Origin: Chloroflexota bacterium
Lineage (GTDB): Bacteria > Chloroflexota > UBA11872
Direction: 5' to 3'
Assembly: GCA_022824495.1 (NCBI GenBank)
Contig: JAJDZU010000014.1
Span: 1-64,000, forward strand
Length of the DNA: 64,000 nucleotides
A program made the position numbers and the translations under genes. Positions 1-7,651 of the stretch are shown here, piece by piece (within the stretch, counting starts at the first letter, position 1; every line of letters starts with the position of its first letter). Under the pieces are notes generated by a model that did no database searches, was not told the DNA's origin, and saw only the letters and a program-made list of their open reading frames with translations.

Positions 1-227
1 GGACGACCTCGCTCACCGACGGTCTCAAGGGACCCAGGGGTCAACGGTCTGTCCCGGCCCGTCCACGCTGTCCTTGGCCACTTCCAAGGACCCCGAAACA
101 TACAAGCCTCAGCACATACAAGGGGTCTTCCGCGCAACCAAGCCCGAGTTTCGCAGAGGTCTCTCAGGGGCCTCCCGCAGTCGACCCCGCCATTCCCGCC
201 GCACGGCCGCATCCGGTGAACGCTCGC
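1..227. other. intergenic edge region
   Basis: No convincing coding frame is visible on either strand between the window edge and the stop codon of the minus-strand gene ending at 228. Open frames that cross it are antisense shadows of the phosphonate-hydrolase-like gene. No clear terminator or tRNA is seen. Confidence 0.5.
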
Positions 228-1442
228 CTAAACCTGCAGCCCCTCCATCGCAACCGGAAACGCATCGGCGTTGCGCAGCCTGTCCGCTCGCGCGTCGACC
301 TCAGGTAGCAGTCGGCGATTCGACGCAAACGGCACTGTCACTTCGTGCAGGCCGCCGTGGGAGCGCAGGCGGGAGGCGCTCAGGACCGACAGATCGTGCG
401 CGCCGGGCGCTCGGCCAAAGACTGAGCCGCGATCGCTGAGCAGGACGATTTCGCCGATGCGGTCGGCAGGCAGCTCGTACTCTCTTGCGGCTTCGGCGCG
501 GGGCAGGGCCTCGTCGATGCGCGGGTCGTCGCGTAGACGCTGGATGGCCGCTTCCACCTGATCGGGCGGCAGATGGACGGTCGCAAACGACCCGAGGCCC
601 GCGTGGTGCGTCACGTGCGGATCGGTTATCGGCAGCACCACCCGGGACGGCCCGGGCACCGCCCCGTCCAGCAGCGTTTCCAAATAGACAATGTTGGGTG
701 TGCCGTCGGGACGGCACTTGTCGTTCATGCCGTGGTCGGCGGTCAGCACGATCACGGCCCCCAGCGCGTCGAGCTCGGCCAGGCGGTGGTCGAGCGACGT
801 GTAGAACGCGTCGGCCTCGGGCGAGCCGGGCGCATGGGTGTGCTGCACAAAGTCCGTGAGCGATAGATAGAGCAGGTCGGCCAGTCGCTCGCGCACGAGG
901 TAGATGCCACAGGCCATCACGAAGTCGCTCATGCGGCCGGAGTAAATGCCGGGGTTGTCCCGGCCCATGCGCCGGGTGACACCCGCAATGCCATGCTCGG
1001 GCTCGGTTGTCTCGTGCGCTAACTCGCCGGAAAAGCAGACGCCGCGCCAGCCGGTGGCCAGCATGGTGCGCAGCTTGTCCTTGGCCGTGATGGCGGCCAC
1101 GCGGCGGCCTTCCTGGCTGAACCGGGCGAACAAAGACTCGCAGCGCAAGAAGCGCGGGTGGTCCATCATCACTTCCGCCTCGCGCTTGGCGTCGTAGAAA
1201 TAATTTCCGGAAATGCCGTGCGCGGCGGGTGGCCGGCCGGTGACGATGGTCATGTTGTTGGGGTTGGTGAACGATGGAATCGCCGCCGGGACCAGGTGAT
1301 ACGCGCCCTCGCGTTGGAAGCGGGCCAGCGTGGGCATGCACCCATGGTCGATCGCCGCATCCATGTAAGCCGGCTCTGTGCCGTCGGCGCAGATCACCAC
1401 CACGGGCGACCGGGTTTCAGGCAACGGCAACCTCGCGTTCAA
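228..1442 (-). CDS. phnA: phosphonoacetate hydrolase-like alkaline phosphatase superfamily enzyme
   Basis: Predicted metal-dependent hydrolase of the alkaline phosphatase/nucleotide pyrophosphatase superfamily, closest in motif layout to phosphonoacetate hydrolase, which splits the C-P bond of phosphonoacetate. Numbered from the furthest upstream TTG (1616), it shows VICADGTEP with the metal-binding Asp78, SFTNPNN with the likely nucleophile Thr117 (the 39-residue Asp-Thr spacing matches PhnA), LTDFVQH with Asp255 and His259, TADHGMND with Asp294/His295, and LRSHGG with His420. The first 58 codons look like random sequence, so I prefer the TTG at 1442, giving about 404 residues, close to family length. 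No transporter or other phn gene lies beside it. A related phosphodiesterase specificity is possible. Confidence 0.72.
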   Translation of the reverse strand: MNARLPLPETRSPVVVICADGTEPAYMDAAIDHGCMPTLARFQREGAYHLVPAAIPSFTNPNNMTIVTGRPPAAHGISGNYFYDAKREAEVMMDHPRFLRCESLFARFSQEGRRVAAITAKDKLRTMLATGWRGVCFSGELAHETTEPEHGIAGVTRRMGRDNPGIYSGRMSDFVMACGIYLVRERLADLLYLSLTDFVQHTHAPGSPEADAFYTSLDHRLAELDALGAVIVLTADHGMNDKCRPDGTPNIVYLETLLDGAVPGPSRVVLPITDPHVTHHAGLGSFATVHLPPDQVEAAIQRLRDDPRIDEALPRAEAAREYELPADRIGEIVLLSDRGSVFGRAPGAHDLSVLSASRLRSHGGLHEVTVPFASNRRLLPEVDARADRLRNADAFPVAMEGLQV

Positions 1443-1754
1443 CGTCCGGATCCACGCCCAGTCTAGAGGCGAAGTCGGCTCCCGGCGGTCTTCCGGCCTG
1501 CGTCGGGTTTTGGGTGTTCGGGGTTCAACATCGTGGACGAAGCATGGGCTTTCGCCGCACCGGGCTGCCCCACCTTGACGGCCAACACAGGTGCTCTCTC
1601 CGCGCCCTATCCCCAATCAAGGCGCACCAAAGAGCGATCGAGGCTCCTACCTGCGCTGAGCCCATCGCCCACAGCCCGGCGGACCCTCAATCGGGGCCGG
1701 CTCCGTGTCGGGTACGGAACCGGCGCCCCGCCTATTCACTTGTCACTTGCCATC

Positions 1755-1773
1755 GGTACTCATAAAGAGTACC
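1755..1773. promoter_or_regulatory. palindrome, candidate operator
   Basis: Perfect inverted repeat: 7-bp arms GGTACTC and GAGTACC around the 5-base spacer ATAAA. It stands out in a very C-rich stretch and has the size of a dimeric repressor site. There is no T-run, so it is unlikely to be a terminator. The regulator is unknown. Confidence 0.4.
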
Positions 1774-2020
1774 ATTGACCCCATGAACACGCAACCCCAA
1801 TTTCCCGATCCCGGCACCCAGGCGCCGGACCGGTCGCGCCGTCGGGTGGCCGACCGCCCCGCCGCCTGCCCTGAGCCCGTCCAATGGGCCTGCCCCCGAG
1901 TCCCTCGGCTGCACTCCTCCGCCAGCCGCAATCCACCCCGCCGTCGGCCCCCCGCCCCCATGCTCAACGCCGCCCACCGCGCCGCCCCAAATCACCCCAA
2001 AAACGACGCCCCCCGCCCTC

Positions 2021-2044
2021 AAGAGTTTTTTAGAAAAAACTCTT
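2021..2044. promoter_or_regulatory. AT-rich 24-bp palindrome upstream of aldo/keto reductase
   Basis: Perfect inverted repeat: 11-base arms AAGAGTTTTTT (2021-2031) and AAAAAACTCTT (2034-2044) around AG. It lies 86 bp before the reductase start codon, in otherwise GC-rich DNA. The size and AT-rich centre suit an operator or promoter element. A bidirectional hairpin terminator is the main alternative, because each strand ends its hairpin near a T-run. Confidence 0.45.
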
Positions 2045-2129
2045 ACGCGCACACAACCCCCGCCCCCCGATTGACGCCATCGCCCCATCCCGACATTCTG
2101 CGCTCACAACCCGCCAAGGAACCCAACCC

Positions 2130-3149
2130 ATGCAATACCGCAAACTCGGAGACACCGGCCCCGAGGTTTCCGCTATCGGTTTCGGCGGCTGGCCCATGGG
2201 CGGCGCCCGCTACGGCTCCATCGACAACGATCTGGCCACCGCCGCCATCGGCCGCGCCCTCGACCTCGGCGTCACCCTCTTCGACACCGCCGTCGCCTAC
2301 GGCCTCGGCACTTCCGAATCCCTCATGGGCAACGCCCTCCAGGGCCACTGGGACGACATCGTCGTCGTCACCAAGACCGGCATCGTCCCCCAGCCCGACA
2401 ACCCCGACGCCTTCATCCGCGATGGACGCGCCGAAACCATCAAATCCCAGTGCGACTTCAGCCTCAAGGCCCTCGGCACCGACCACATCGACGTCTACCT
2501 CATCCACTGGCCCGACTTCGACACTCCCAGGGACGAAACGATGCGGGCCATGGAAGACCTCAAGGCCGAGGGCAAGATCGGCCACGTCGGCGTCTCCAAT
2601 TTCTCCACCGCCCTGATGGACGAGTGCCTCGCCGTCACCCCGATTGTGGCCAACCAGGTCGGCTACCACATGCTCGACCGCCGCCACGCCGACGAGATCA
2701 TTCCCTACTGCGCCGACAACGGCATCGGCGTCATGGCCTACGGCTCCCTCGCCCACGGCGTCCTCACCGGCGCATTCAAACCCGACCACCAGTTCGAAGA
2801 AGGAGACTGGCGCGCGCTGGGCAACGCCTTCGGCCTCCCGCTCTTTCATCCCGACTACCTGCCCGAAACCCTCGAGGCCGTCGACGAAGTCACCGCCGCC
2901 GCCGAGCAAGTCGACCTCACCACGCCCCAACTCGCCCTGCGCTGGGTCCTGGACGAATCGGCCATCTCCACCGCCCTCGTCGGTTTCCGCACCCCGGCCG
3001 AGGTGGATTCAACTGTCGAGGCCCTTGAAGCCGACCTGCCGGACGGTCTCATGTCCGGACCCAATCAGGCAACGTTCGAGGCCTACCAACGCCTCCTCGC
3101 GGGCGGGGCGCCCACCACGCGCGAACAGGGGCCAAGCCGCCGAACCTAG
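2130..3149 (+). CDS. aldo/keto reductase
   Basis: Cytosolic NAD(P)H-dependent oxidoreductase of the aldo/keto reductase superfamily, (beta/alpha)8 barrel, 339 residues as is usual. The catalytic tetrad can be placed: Asp52 and Tyr57 in FDTAVAYG, Lys82 in VTKTG, His126 in YLIHWPD. The cofactor-binding C-terminal half has VGVSNFS and GVMAYGSLAHGVLTG as in the AKR11/12-type general stress and sugar aldehyde reductases. The substrate cannot be read from sequence. It stands alone on the plus strand, behind the palindromes at 1755 and 2021, and meets the polysaccharide operon tail to tail with a 4-base overlap. Confidence 0.88.
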   Translation: MQYRKLGDTGPEVSAIGFGGWPMGGARYGSIDNDLATAAIGRALDLGVTLFDTAVAYGLGTSESLMGNALQGHWDDIVVVTKTGIVPQPDNPDAFIRDGRAETIKSQCDFSLKALGTDHIDVYLIHWPDFDTPRDETMRAMEDLKAEGKIGHVGVSNFSTALMDECLAVTPIVANQVGYHMLDRRHADEIIPYCADNGIGVMAYGSLAHGVLTGAFKPDHQFEEGDWRALGNAFGLPLFHPDYLPETLEAVDEVTAAAEQVDLTTPQLALRWVLDESAISTALVGFRTPAEVDSTVEALEADLPDGLMSGPNQATFEAYQRLLAGGAPTTREQGPSRRT

Positions 3150-3709
3150 CCTTCGGCGACCACCGCTCCCAGCAGCTTCGCGCCGGCCTCCCGCAGGATC
3201 GCGCGCGCGCGAATCGCGTCGTCGCGATTCGTCTGCGCATGCACCACCGTCAGCAACACGCCATCCGCCCGCGCCGCCACCGCCCGCCCATCCGGCACAT
3301 CCAACAGCGGCGGCCCCGCCACGATCACCAGGTCGTGCCGATCCGCCTCTGACCGAACCCACTCCAGAAACACGGCTCCCGAGAGCAACGCCGCATCGCC
3401 AGCCCTCACCGCTTCAGAGGTCAGAACGGATAGATGGTCAGGCACCGTTCGCGCTTCCGGTTCCCCCTCGCTGACCTTGTCGTCGACATCTGCATCAACC
3501 AGCAGCACGCGCCGCCCCGTCTGCGCCAGGGCCGCGGCCAAATGCGCCGCCACATGCCGCCGCGGCTCCTCCGCATGCGGGCTCGTCACCGTCACAACGG
3601 CGTGCGCAGTGTCTCCGAGTGCCACCAATGTGTTGGCGCGCAACTCCGTAAAGCCTTCGGCCAAGCCCTCGCCATCCGGCAATTCCGCCATGATCCTCGG
3701 ATCAGCCAC
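3146..3709 (-). CDS. BY-kinase-like ATPase domain lacking ATP-binding residues
   Basis: A 187-residue protein aligning with the cytoplasmic tyrosine-kinase (CpsD/Wzc kinase) domain that drives polysaccharide assembly. Order and spacing of the fold are kept: the P-loop position (about 42-52), Walker A-prime VLLVDADV (68-75), the Walker B position (126-135) and a late ADGVLLTV strand. The expected GEGKS/T is replaced by HAEEPRRH, so the P-loop lysine is gone. The usual IIDTPP reads VIVAGPP, so the Walker B aspartate is gone. There is no C-terminal tyrosine cluster. It is the last gene of the polysaccharide operon and overlaps the Wzz-like gene by 8 bases. It is probably a non-catalytic partner, not a kinase. 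Confidence 0.65.
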   Translation of the reverse strand: MADPRIMAELPDGEGLAEGFTELRANTLVALGDTAHAVVTVTSPHAEEPRRHVAAHLAAALAQTGRRVLLVDADVDDKVSEGEPEARTVPDHLSVLTSEAVRAGDAALLSGAVFLEWVRSEADRHDLVIVAGPPLLDVPDGRAVAARADGVLLTVVHAQTNRDDAIRARAILREAGAKLLGAVVAEG

Positions 3710-4310
3710 GGGACATCCGCGTCAGCGGCCAGATCAACCAGATCGCCGCAATGCCCAACACCGCCCCCAGCACAGCCGCTATCGGCAGCGCAACTTCGGC
3801 CCGCGGCCACACCGGCGCCCCCGGCGCCCGCGCCGCATCGATCACCGAAACCTCAAGACCCCGCTCCCGGTCATTCATCCGCTCCGGCGTCGCCACCTCC
3901 GCCACCAGCAACGCCGCCAACCCATTCACCGTCGAGGCGGCTCGTGCGGCGTTCGAATCTTCGGACTGAATCGTCACCACCAGCCGATCGCCGTCCCCGT
4001 TCGTACGGACATTGCGAACAATCTCCCCATCAGACAGCCCACCGCGATCAGCCTCCGGCAACCGTGCGGCATAAGCCTCCGAATCCACCCAGGCTGCGTA
4101 GTTCCGAATCAGCCGCGCCGAAGCCTCAGCCGCTCCCAGGTCGGCGATCCGCGGCCGGATCGACACATCCGTCGATGCCCGATACACCGGCGTCGCCACC
4201 AGCACCACGATGAGTGCAATCACAGCGGCCACGATGGCGGCCGCGGCTCCGCCTACCAGGTAGAGACGCATCGGCGGCTGTGCCGGGGGTGACGGACTTT
4301 CCGTCCTCAC
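3702..4310 (-). CDS. Wzz-like polysaccharide co-polymerase, short (copy 2)
   Basis: A 202-residue membrane protein with one hydrophobic segment near the N-terminus (about residues 13-37) and one near the C-terminus (about 170-195), with a soluble section between. This is the layout of Wzz/VpsO-type chain-length determinants, which sit in the inner membrane with the middle part outside. It is much shorter than the usual 300-plus residues. Its start overlaps the preceding Wzz-like gene by 4 bases, and it precedes the kinase-like gene, the normal order of a split Wzc. Assignment rests on topology and context more than on motifs. Confidence 0.6.
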   Translation of the reverse strand: MRTESPSPPAQPPMRLYLVGGAAAAIVAAVIALIVVLVATPVYRASTDVSIRPRIADLGAAEASARLIRNYAAWVDSEAYAARLPEADRGGLSDGEIVRNVRTNGDGDRLVVTIQSEDSNAARAASTVNGLAALLVAEVATPERMNDRERGLEVSVIDAARAPGAPVWPRAEVALPIAAVLGAVLGIAAIWLIWPLTRMSRG

Positions 4311-4975
4311 CGCACCGTCCCTATCACGGTCGTGTCCAGCAAGTCAGGCACGTCATCCGCAAACAGCCGGTTCAGCCGCCAGTCAATAATTAGGACCGCG
4401 AATGTGGCTGCCAGCAGTGCGGCCAAGGTCGCCAGCGCCGCGTTAAGAATCACAAATACCAGCCGCGGTCGTGCGGCCTCGTCCGTCTTGTCGATGAGAC
4501 GCAACGTTCCCAATTCGCTCAGGCTGGGATACAGCCGGGTCTGTTCTTCGACCAGCAGCTTCACGGCGGCGTCAATGATCGTCTGCGCCGACCGGTCCTC
4601 CCAAGTCAGTTCGAGCCGCAGCCCTCGCGCCAGCGGAAAGACGTCAATCGTGCTCGCCAGCACTTCCAGATCAACCGCGACGCCTTCCTCGGCCACCGCG
4701 GCCACGACCTCTCGGAGCAAACTGCGGCCGCGCGCCAGCCGAACCAGATCTTCGATTACAACAGAGGAGGCTTGCGCGCGGCTGTTCTCGATCCCGAACT
4801 GGCGGTCTTCGCTATCCGGCGGCAGCTCCAGCACCAACAGCAATTCCGCCTCGGCCTCGTAGTTCACGGGACCAAAGGCCTGCCAGAGAAACGAACCGAT
4901 CAGCGTGGCGACCGTGACCGCACCGATAAACCACCACCAGCGGCCCAGGATTCGGCCCACGCGCTCCGCTGACAT
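4307..4975 (-). CDS. Wzz-like polysaccharide co-polymerase, short (copy 1)
   Basis: A 222-residue membrane protein. An N-terminal WWWFIGAVTVATLIGSFLW segment and a C-terminal LVFVILNAALATLAALLAATFAVL segment flank a predicted extracytoplasmic, mostly helical region (residues 40-165). The N-terminal run after the first membrane segment (YEAEAELLLVLE) resembles the Wzz domain strand. Start and the upstream glycosyltransferase stop share one base, so the two are translationally coupled. With the next gene it forms a tandem pair of half-size Wzz-like proteins, perhaps a hetero-oligomeric co-polymerase. Confidence 0.62.
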   Translation of the reverse strand: MSAERVGRILGRWWWFIGAVTVATLIGSFLWQAFGPVNYEAEAELLLVLELPPDSEDRQFGIENSRAQASSVVIEDLVRLARGRSLLREVVAAVAEEGVAVDLEVLASTIDVFPLARGLRLELTWEDRSAQTIIDAAVKLLVEEQTRLYPSLSELGTLRLIDKTDEAARPRLVFVILNAALATLAALLAATFAVLIIDWRLNRLFADDVPDLLDTTVIGTVR

Positions 4976-6096
4976 CAGGCTGCCGAGACCGGTGGTCGTC
5001 TGTGAGTCCGCAGGCAGTCGTTCACCGCCTCCAGTAACGAGCGCCTGAAATTCTCGCGGCTGAATCGGCGGGCGTTGGCCACAAGCGTGTCCGTTTCAAA
5101 GGTCATTGATTCCACTCGTCGGAGCGCGGCGCCAAGCGACGCGACGCTCTGCTCACGAAAGAGAATGCCTGTCGTCCCGTCGATCACGGTATCCAGTGCC
5201 CCACCTGAGCCGTACGCCACGACGGGCCGGCCGGCGGCCTGTGCTTCAACCGGGGTGATTCCAAAGTCCTCATCACCCGGAAACAGAAACGCACGGCAGC
5301 GCGCCATTTCCACGCTCACATCGCGGTCGGGCAGCCTACCAAGAAACTTGACGCTCGGCCCCGCCAGCGCCCGCAGTCCAGCTTCGGCGCGTCCGGTCCC
5401 CACAATCCGCAGCGGAAGGCCCAATTCGGTGCAGGCGCGAACCGCGAGGTCGATGCGCTTATAGGGGATCAGGCGGGACACGATCAGAAACGCGTCGTCA
5501 ACGTCGGTTGTTGGCTTGAAGCGGTCCACGTCCACCGGGGGATACACGATCCGAGCCGAGCGGCCGTAGAAGCGTTGAATTCTGTCGGCCACCGCCCTTG
5601 AAATGCCGAGGAACTGGGTCACTCGTTGCGCCGCCTGCCGGTCCCAGCGGCGTGCCCACGCAAGGACCGGCGGGAGCAACAGCCGCGACCAGACCGGCGC
5701 CCGTTCGCTGGCCAGGTACGTGTCCGGCATCCAGAGGAAGCGGGTGGGCGTCAGGCAGTAGCAGACATGCACAGCCCCCGGAGCTGTGCGCACTCCCTTG
5801 CAGAAGGCGCTGGAATTGCTCAGCACGAGATCAGAGCTCGGAATCCGCAGGCCTCCGAAGGCCAGCGGGTAAAGCGGCAAGAGCGCCTGGTGATTGGTGC
5901 GCCACAGGGGAAGTCGCTGGAGCCACGTGTGGCGTATGTCGAGCCGCCGAAAGGCCGGATCAACCAGTGCGGGCTCGTAGAACGAGGTGTAGACCGGAGC
6001 CGCCGGAAACATGCGGTGCATTTCCACCAGCACGTTTTCGGCCCCGCCCTGCTGGTTTAGCCAGTCGTGAACCAGCGCCGTGTGGGGCCTCGTCAC
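4975..6096 (-). CDS. GT4 family glycosyltransferase
   Basis: Retaining glycosyltransferase of GT-B fold, family GT4, 373 residues, acting at the cytoplasmic membrane face on a lipid-linked sugar. The N-terminal acceptor domain begins ALVHDWLNQQGGAENV, typical of WbaZ/mannosyltransferase-like enzymes. The C-terminal domain has FLIVSRLIPYKRIDLAV and the donor-binding E-x7-E element in EDFGITPVEAQAAGRPVVAY. It lies 16 bases after the initiating transferase and before the Wzz-like genes. Donor sugar (GDP-mannose is common for this group) is inferred only. Confidence 0.85.
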   Translation of the reverse strand: MTRPHTALVHDWLNQQGGAENVLVEMHRMFPAAPVYTSFYEPALVDPAFRRLDIRHTWLQRLPLWRTNHQALLPLYPLAFGGLRIPSSDLVLSNSSAFCKGVRTAPGAVHVCYCLTPTRFLWMPDTYLASERAPVWSRLLLPPVLAWARRWDRQAAQRVTQFLGISRAVADRIQRFYGRSARIVYPPVDVDRFKPTTDVDDAFLIVSRLIPYKRIDLAVRACTELGLPLRIVGTGRAEAGLRALAGPSVKFLGRLPDRDVSVEMARCRAFLFPGDEDFGITPVEAQAAGRPVVAYGSGGALDTVIDGTTGILFREQSVASLGAALRRVESMTFETDTLVANARRFSRENFRRSLLEAVNDCLRTHRRPPVSAA

Positions 6097-6112
6097 GGTT
6101 GCGGGATCTGGA

Positions 6113-7651
6113 TCAATAGGCGCCCCGCCCGCTCAAGACGGTCGGAATCGTCTGTAGGAGGATGCGCAGATCGAGACCCAGTGACCAGTTGGATACATAG
6201 AACGTGTCCAGCATCACCATTTCGTCAAAACCCAGGTCACTTCGTCCACTGACCTGCCAGAGGCCAGTGAGTCCAGGCAGCACTTGCAGGCGATGGCGCG
6301 CCCATTCGTCGTACTGCGCCACCTCGGCGGGTACCTGTGCTCGGGGTCCCACCAGGCTCATGTGACCCAACAGTACGTTCAAGAGTTGCGGCACTTCGTC
6401 AACACTCAGGCGTCGGAGTAGGCGACCGACACGCGTACGACGTTGATCGTCCCTCGCCTTGAACAGCAGCGGGTGGCGCTCGTCACCGAACAGCTCGTGT
6501 TTTCGTTCTTCGGCGTCTTGCACCATTGACCGAAATTTGAACACTCGGAAAGACTGGCCATCTCGCCCGATCCGAGTCTGGCGGAAAAGGATGGGGCCAG
6601 GCGAGTCCAGCCGGATCGCCACCCCGATCAACACCCAAAGCGGAAAGGTCAGCATCAGACCAGTCAGACTGGCCGCGAGGTCTAACGCGCGTTTCTGCAT
6701 GTACCGAAACCCAGTGATCTCCGGTTCGCGCAGGGTCACCAGTGGAATCCCGGCCACCGGATGGATCTCCATCCGACCGAACTGTGCTTCAAGCAAGTCT
6801 GGCACCACCCGAAACTGCACCCCCTGTCGGCGGCACCGCTCGATGACAGGTGCGAGTTCGTGCTGCACGCTTGAGGGCAGCGCAACGTACACCACGTCCA
6901 CTTGTTCGGACTCAATCACCTCGGCCAGGTCGTCCACGGTTCCCAGACGTGCGAAGCGGCCGAATGCGGCGCTTGCACCGATGTCGCTAGAGTCGAGGTA
7001 TCCAATTACTCGATTGCCCAGGCTTCGATGGGCGGTGAGTTGTTGCATAAGGAACTTGGCCACGGCGCCTCCACCCACCACCAGAATGCGTTGGTTGTCG
7101 TAGCCGGCGCGGCGCAGCAGACCGAGTCCGATCCGGCGCATAAGCACCCAGACAGAGGCAAAACCAAGGCCAAACACTCCCAGGTAGAGAAACATCAGGC
7201 GCGAGAAGAAGACGGGACGTGAGACGAAGAACACTACGATCACGGCCGCCGTTCCGATCAATACCCCAACGGCAATCCGCCCCAGGTCTTCAATCAGGGA
7301 AGCGCCGCGACGCGATTGGTACCGGCCAAGCCCGGCAAAACTGAGGAGCGTCACCGGTATGAACAGACCGGCGACTACCCAGTAGGCATCCAGGGGGGTG
7401 AACTGGAATTCATTGAGCGCCGGACCAAGGCGCCAGGTGTAACGGGTGGTATATGCCAGCAGGAATGCGCCAAAAAGCAGCGCGAGGTCGCCGATTGCCA
7501 GGACGCGCGGAGAGGCCAAGAACCGCCATGCCGTGTGGTGATGGCGGCGTCGAGCGCCCGAGTTCACGTTGGTCGCGGCCGGCGGCGTTGGCCGTGGACT
7601 GGGCACGTGAGTCAGCTTGGGTCGAGGGCGTGTCGATACAGCTTGAGACAT
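6113..7651 (-). CDS. undecaprenyl-phosphate sugar phosphotransferase (WbaP/WcaJ type)
   Basis: Polyprenyl glycosylphosphotransferase, 512 residues, which starts polysaccharide repeat synthesis by moving a sugar-1-phosphate to undecaprenyl phosphate. The N-terminal half has about four membrane helices (roughly 45-165), then a CoA-binding/Rossmann-like section with RILVVGGGAVAKFLMQQL. The C-terminal catalytic domain shows KRALDLAASL, FRVFKFRSM, the DEVPQLLNVLLG segment, SLVGPRAQ and PGLTGLWQVSGRSDL, all hallmarks of the bacterial sugar transferase family. Its start overlaps the preceding glycosyltransferase gene by 40 bases. No Wzx flippase or Wzy polymerase gene is in the cluster. Confidence 0.9.
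   Translation of the reverse strand: MSQAVSTRPRPKLTHVPSPRPTPPAATNVNSGARRRHHHTAWRFLASPRVLAIGDLALLFGAFLLAYTTRYTWRLGPALNEFQFTPLDAYWVVAGLFIPVTLLSFAGLGRYQSRRGASLIEDLGRIAVGVLIGTAAVIVVFFVSRPVFFSRLMFLYLGVFGLGFASVWVLMRRIGLGLLRRAGYDNQRILVVGGGAVAKFLMQQLTAHRSLGNRVIGYLDSSDIGASAAFGRFARLGTVDDLAEVIESEQVDVVYVALPSSVQHELAPVIERCRRQGVQFRVVPDLLEAQFGRMEIHPVAGIPLVTLREPEITGFRYMQKRALDLAASLTGLMLTFPLWVLIGVAIRLDSPGPILFRQTRIGRDGQSFRVFKFRSMVQDAEERKHELFGDERHPLLFKARDDQRRTRVGRLLRRLSVDEVPQLLNVLLGHMSLVGPRAQVPAEVAQYDEWARHRLQVLPGLTGLWQVSGRSDLGFDEMVMLDTFYVSNWSLGLDLRILLQTIPTVLSGRGAY

Larger units (their letters stand above)
1443..2129. other. divergent intergenic region, C-rich, with two palindromes
   Basis: Nearly 0.7 kb between the minus-strand hydrolase and the plus-strand aldo/keto reductase. 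Several long open frames cross it but are proline- or glycine-rich products of skewed C-rich composition and look non-coding. It holds two strong palindromes, listed separately. Ordinary divergent promoters are expected here, but I cannot assign them. Confidence 0.5.

Noticed and set aside
1705..2616. Plus-strand frame before and over the aldo/keto reductase, and the minus-strand frame at 1732-2088
   Set aside because: Extremely Pro/Ser- or Gly/Val-rich products of C-rich DNA without motifs.
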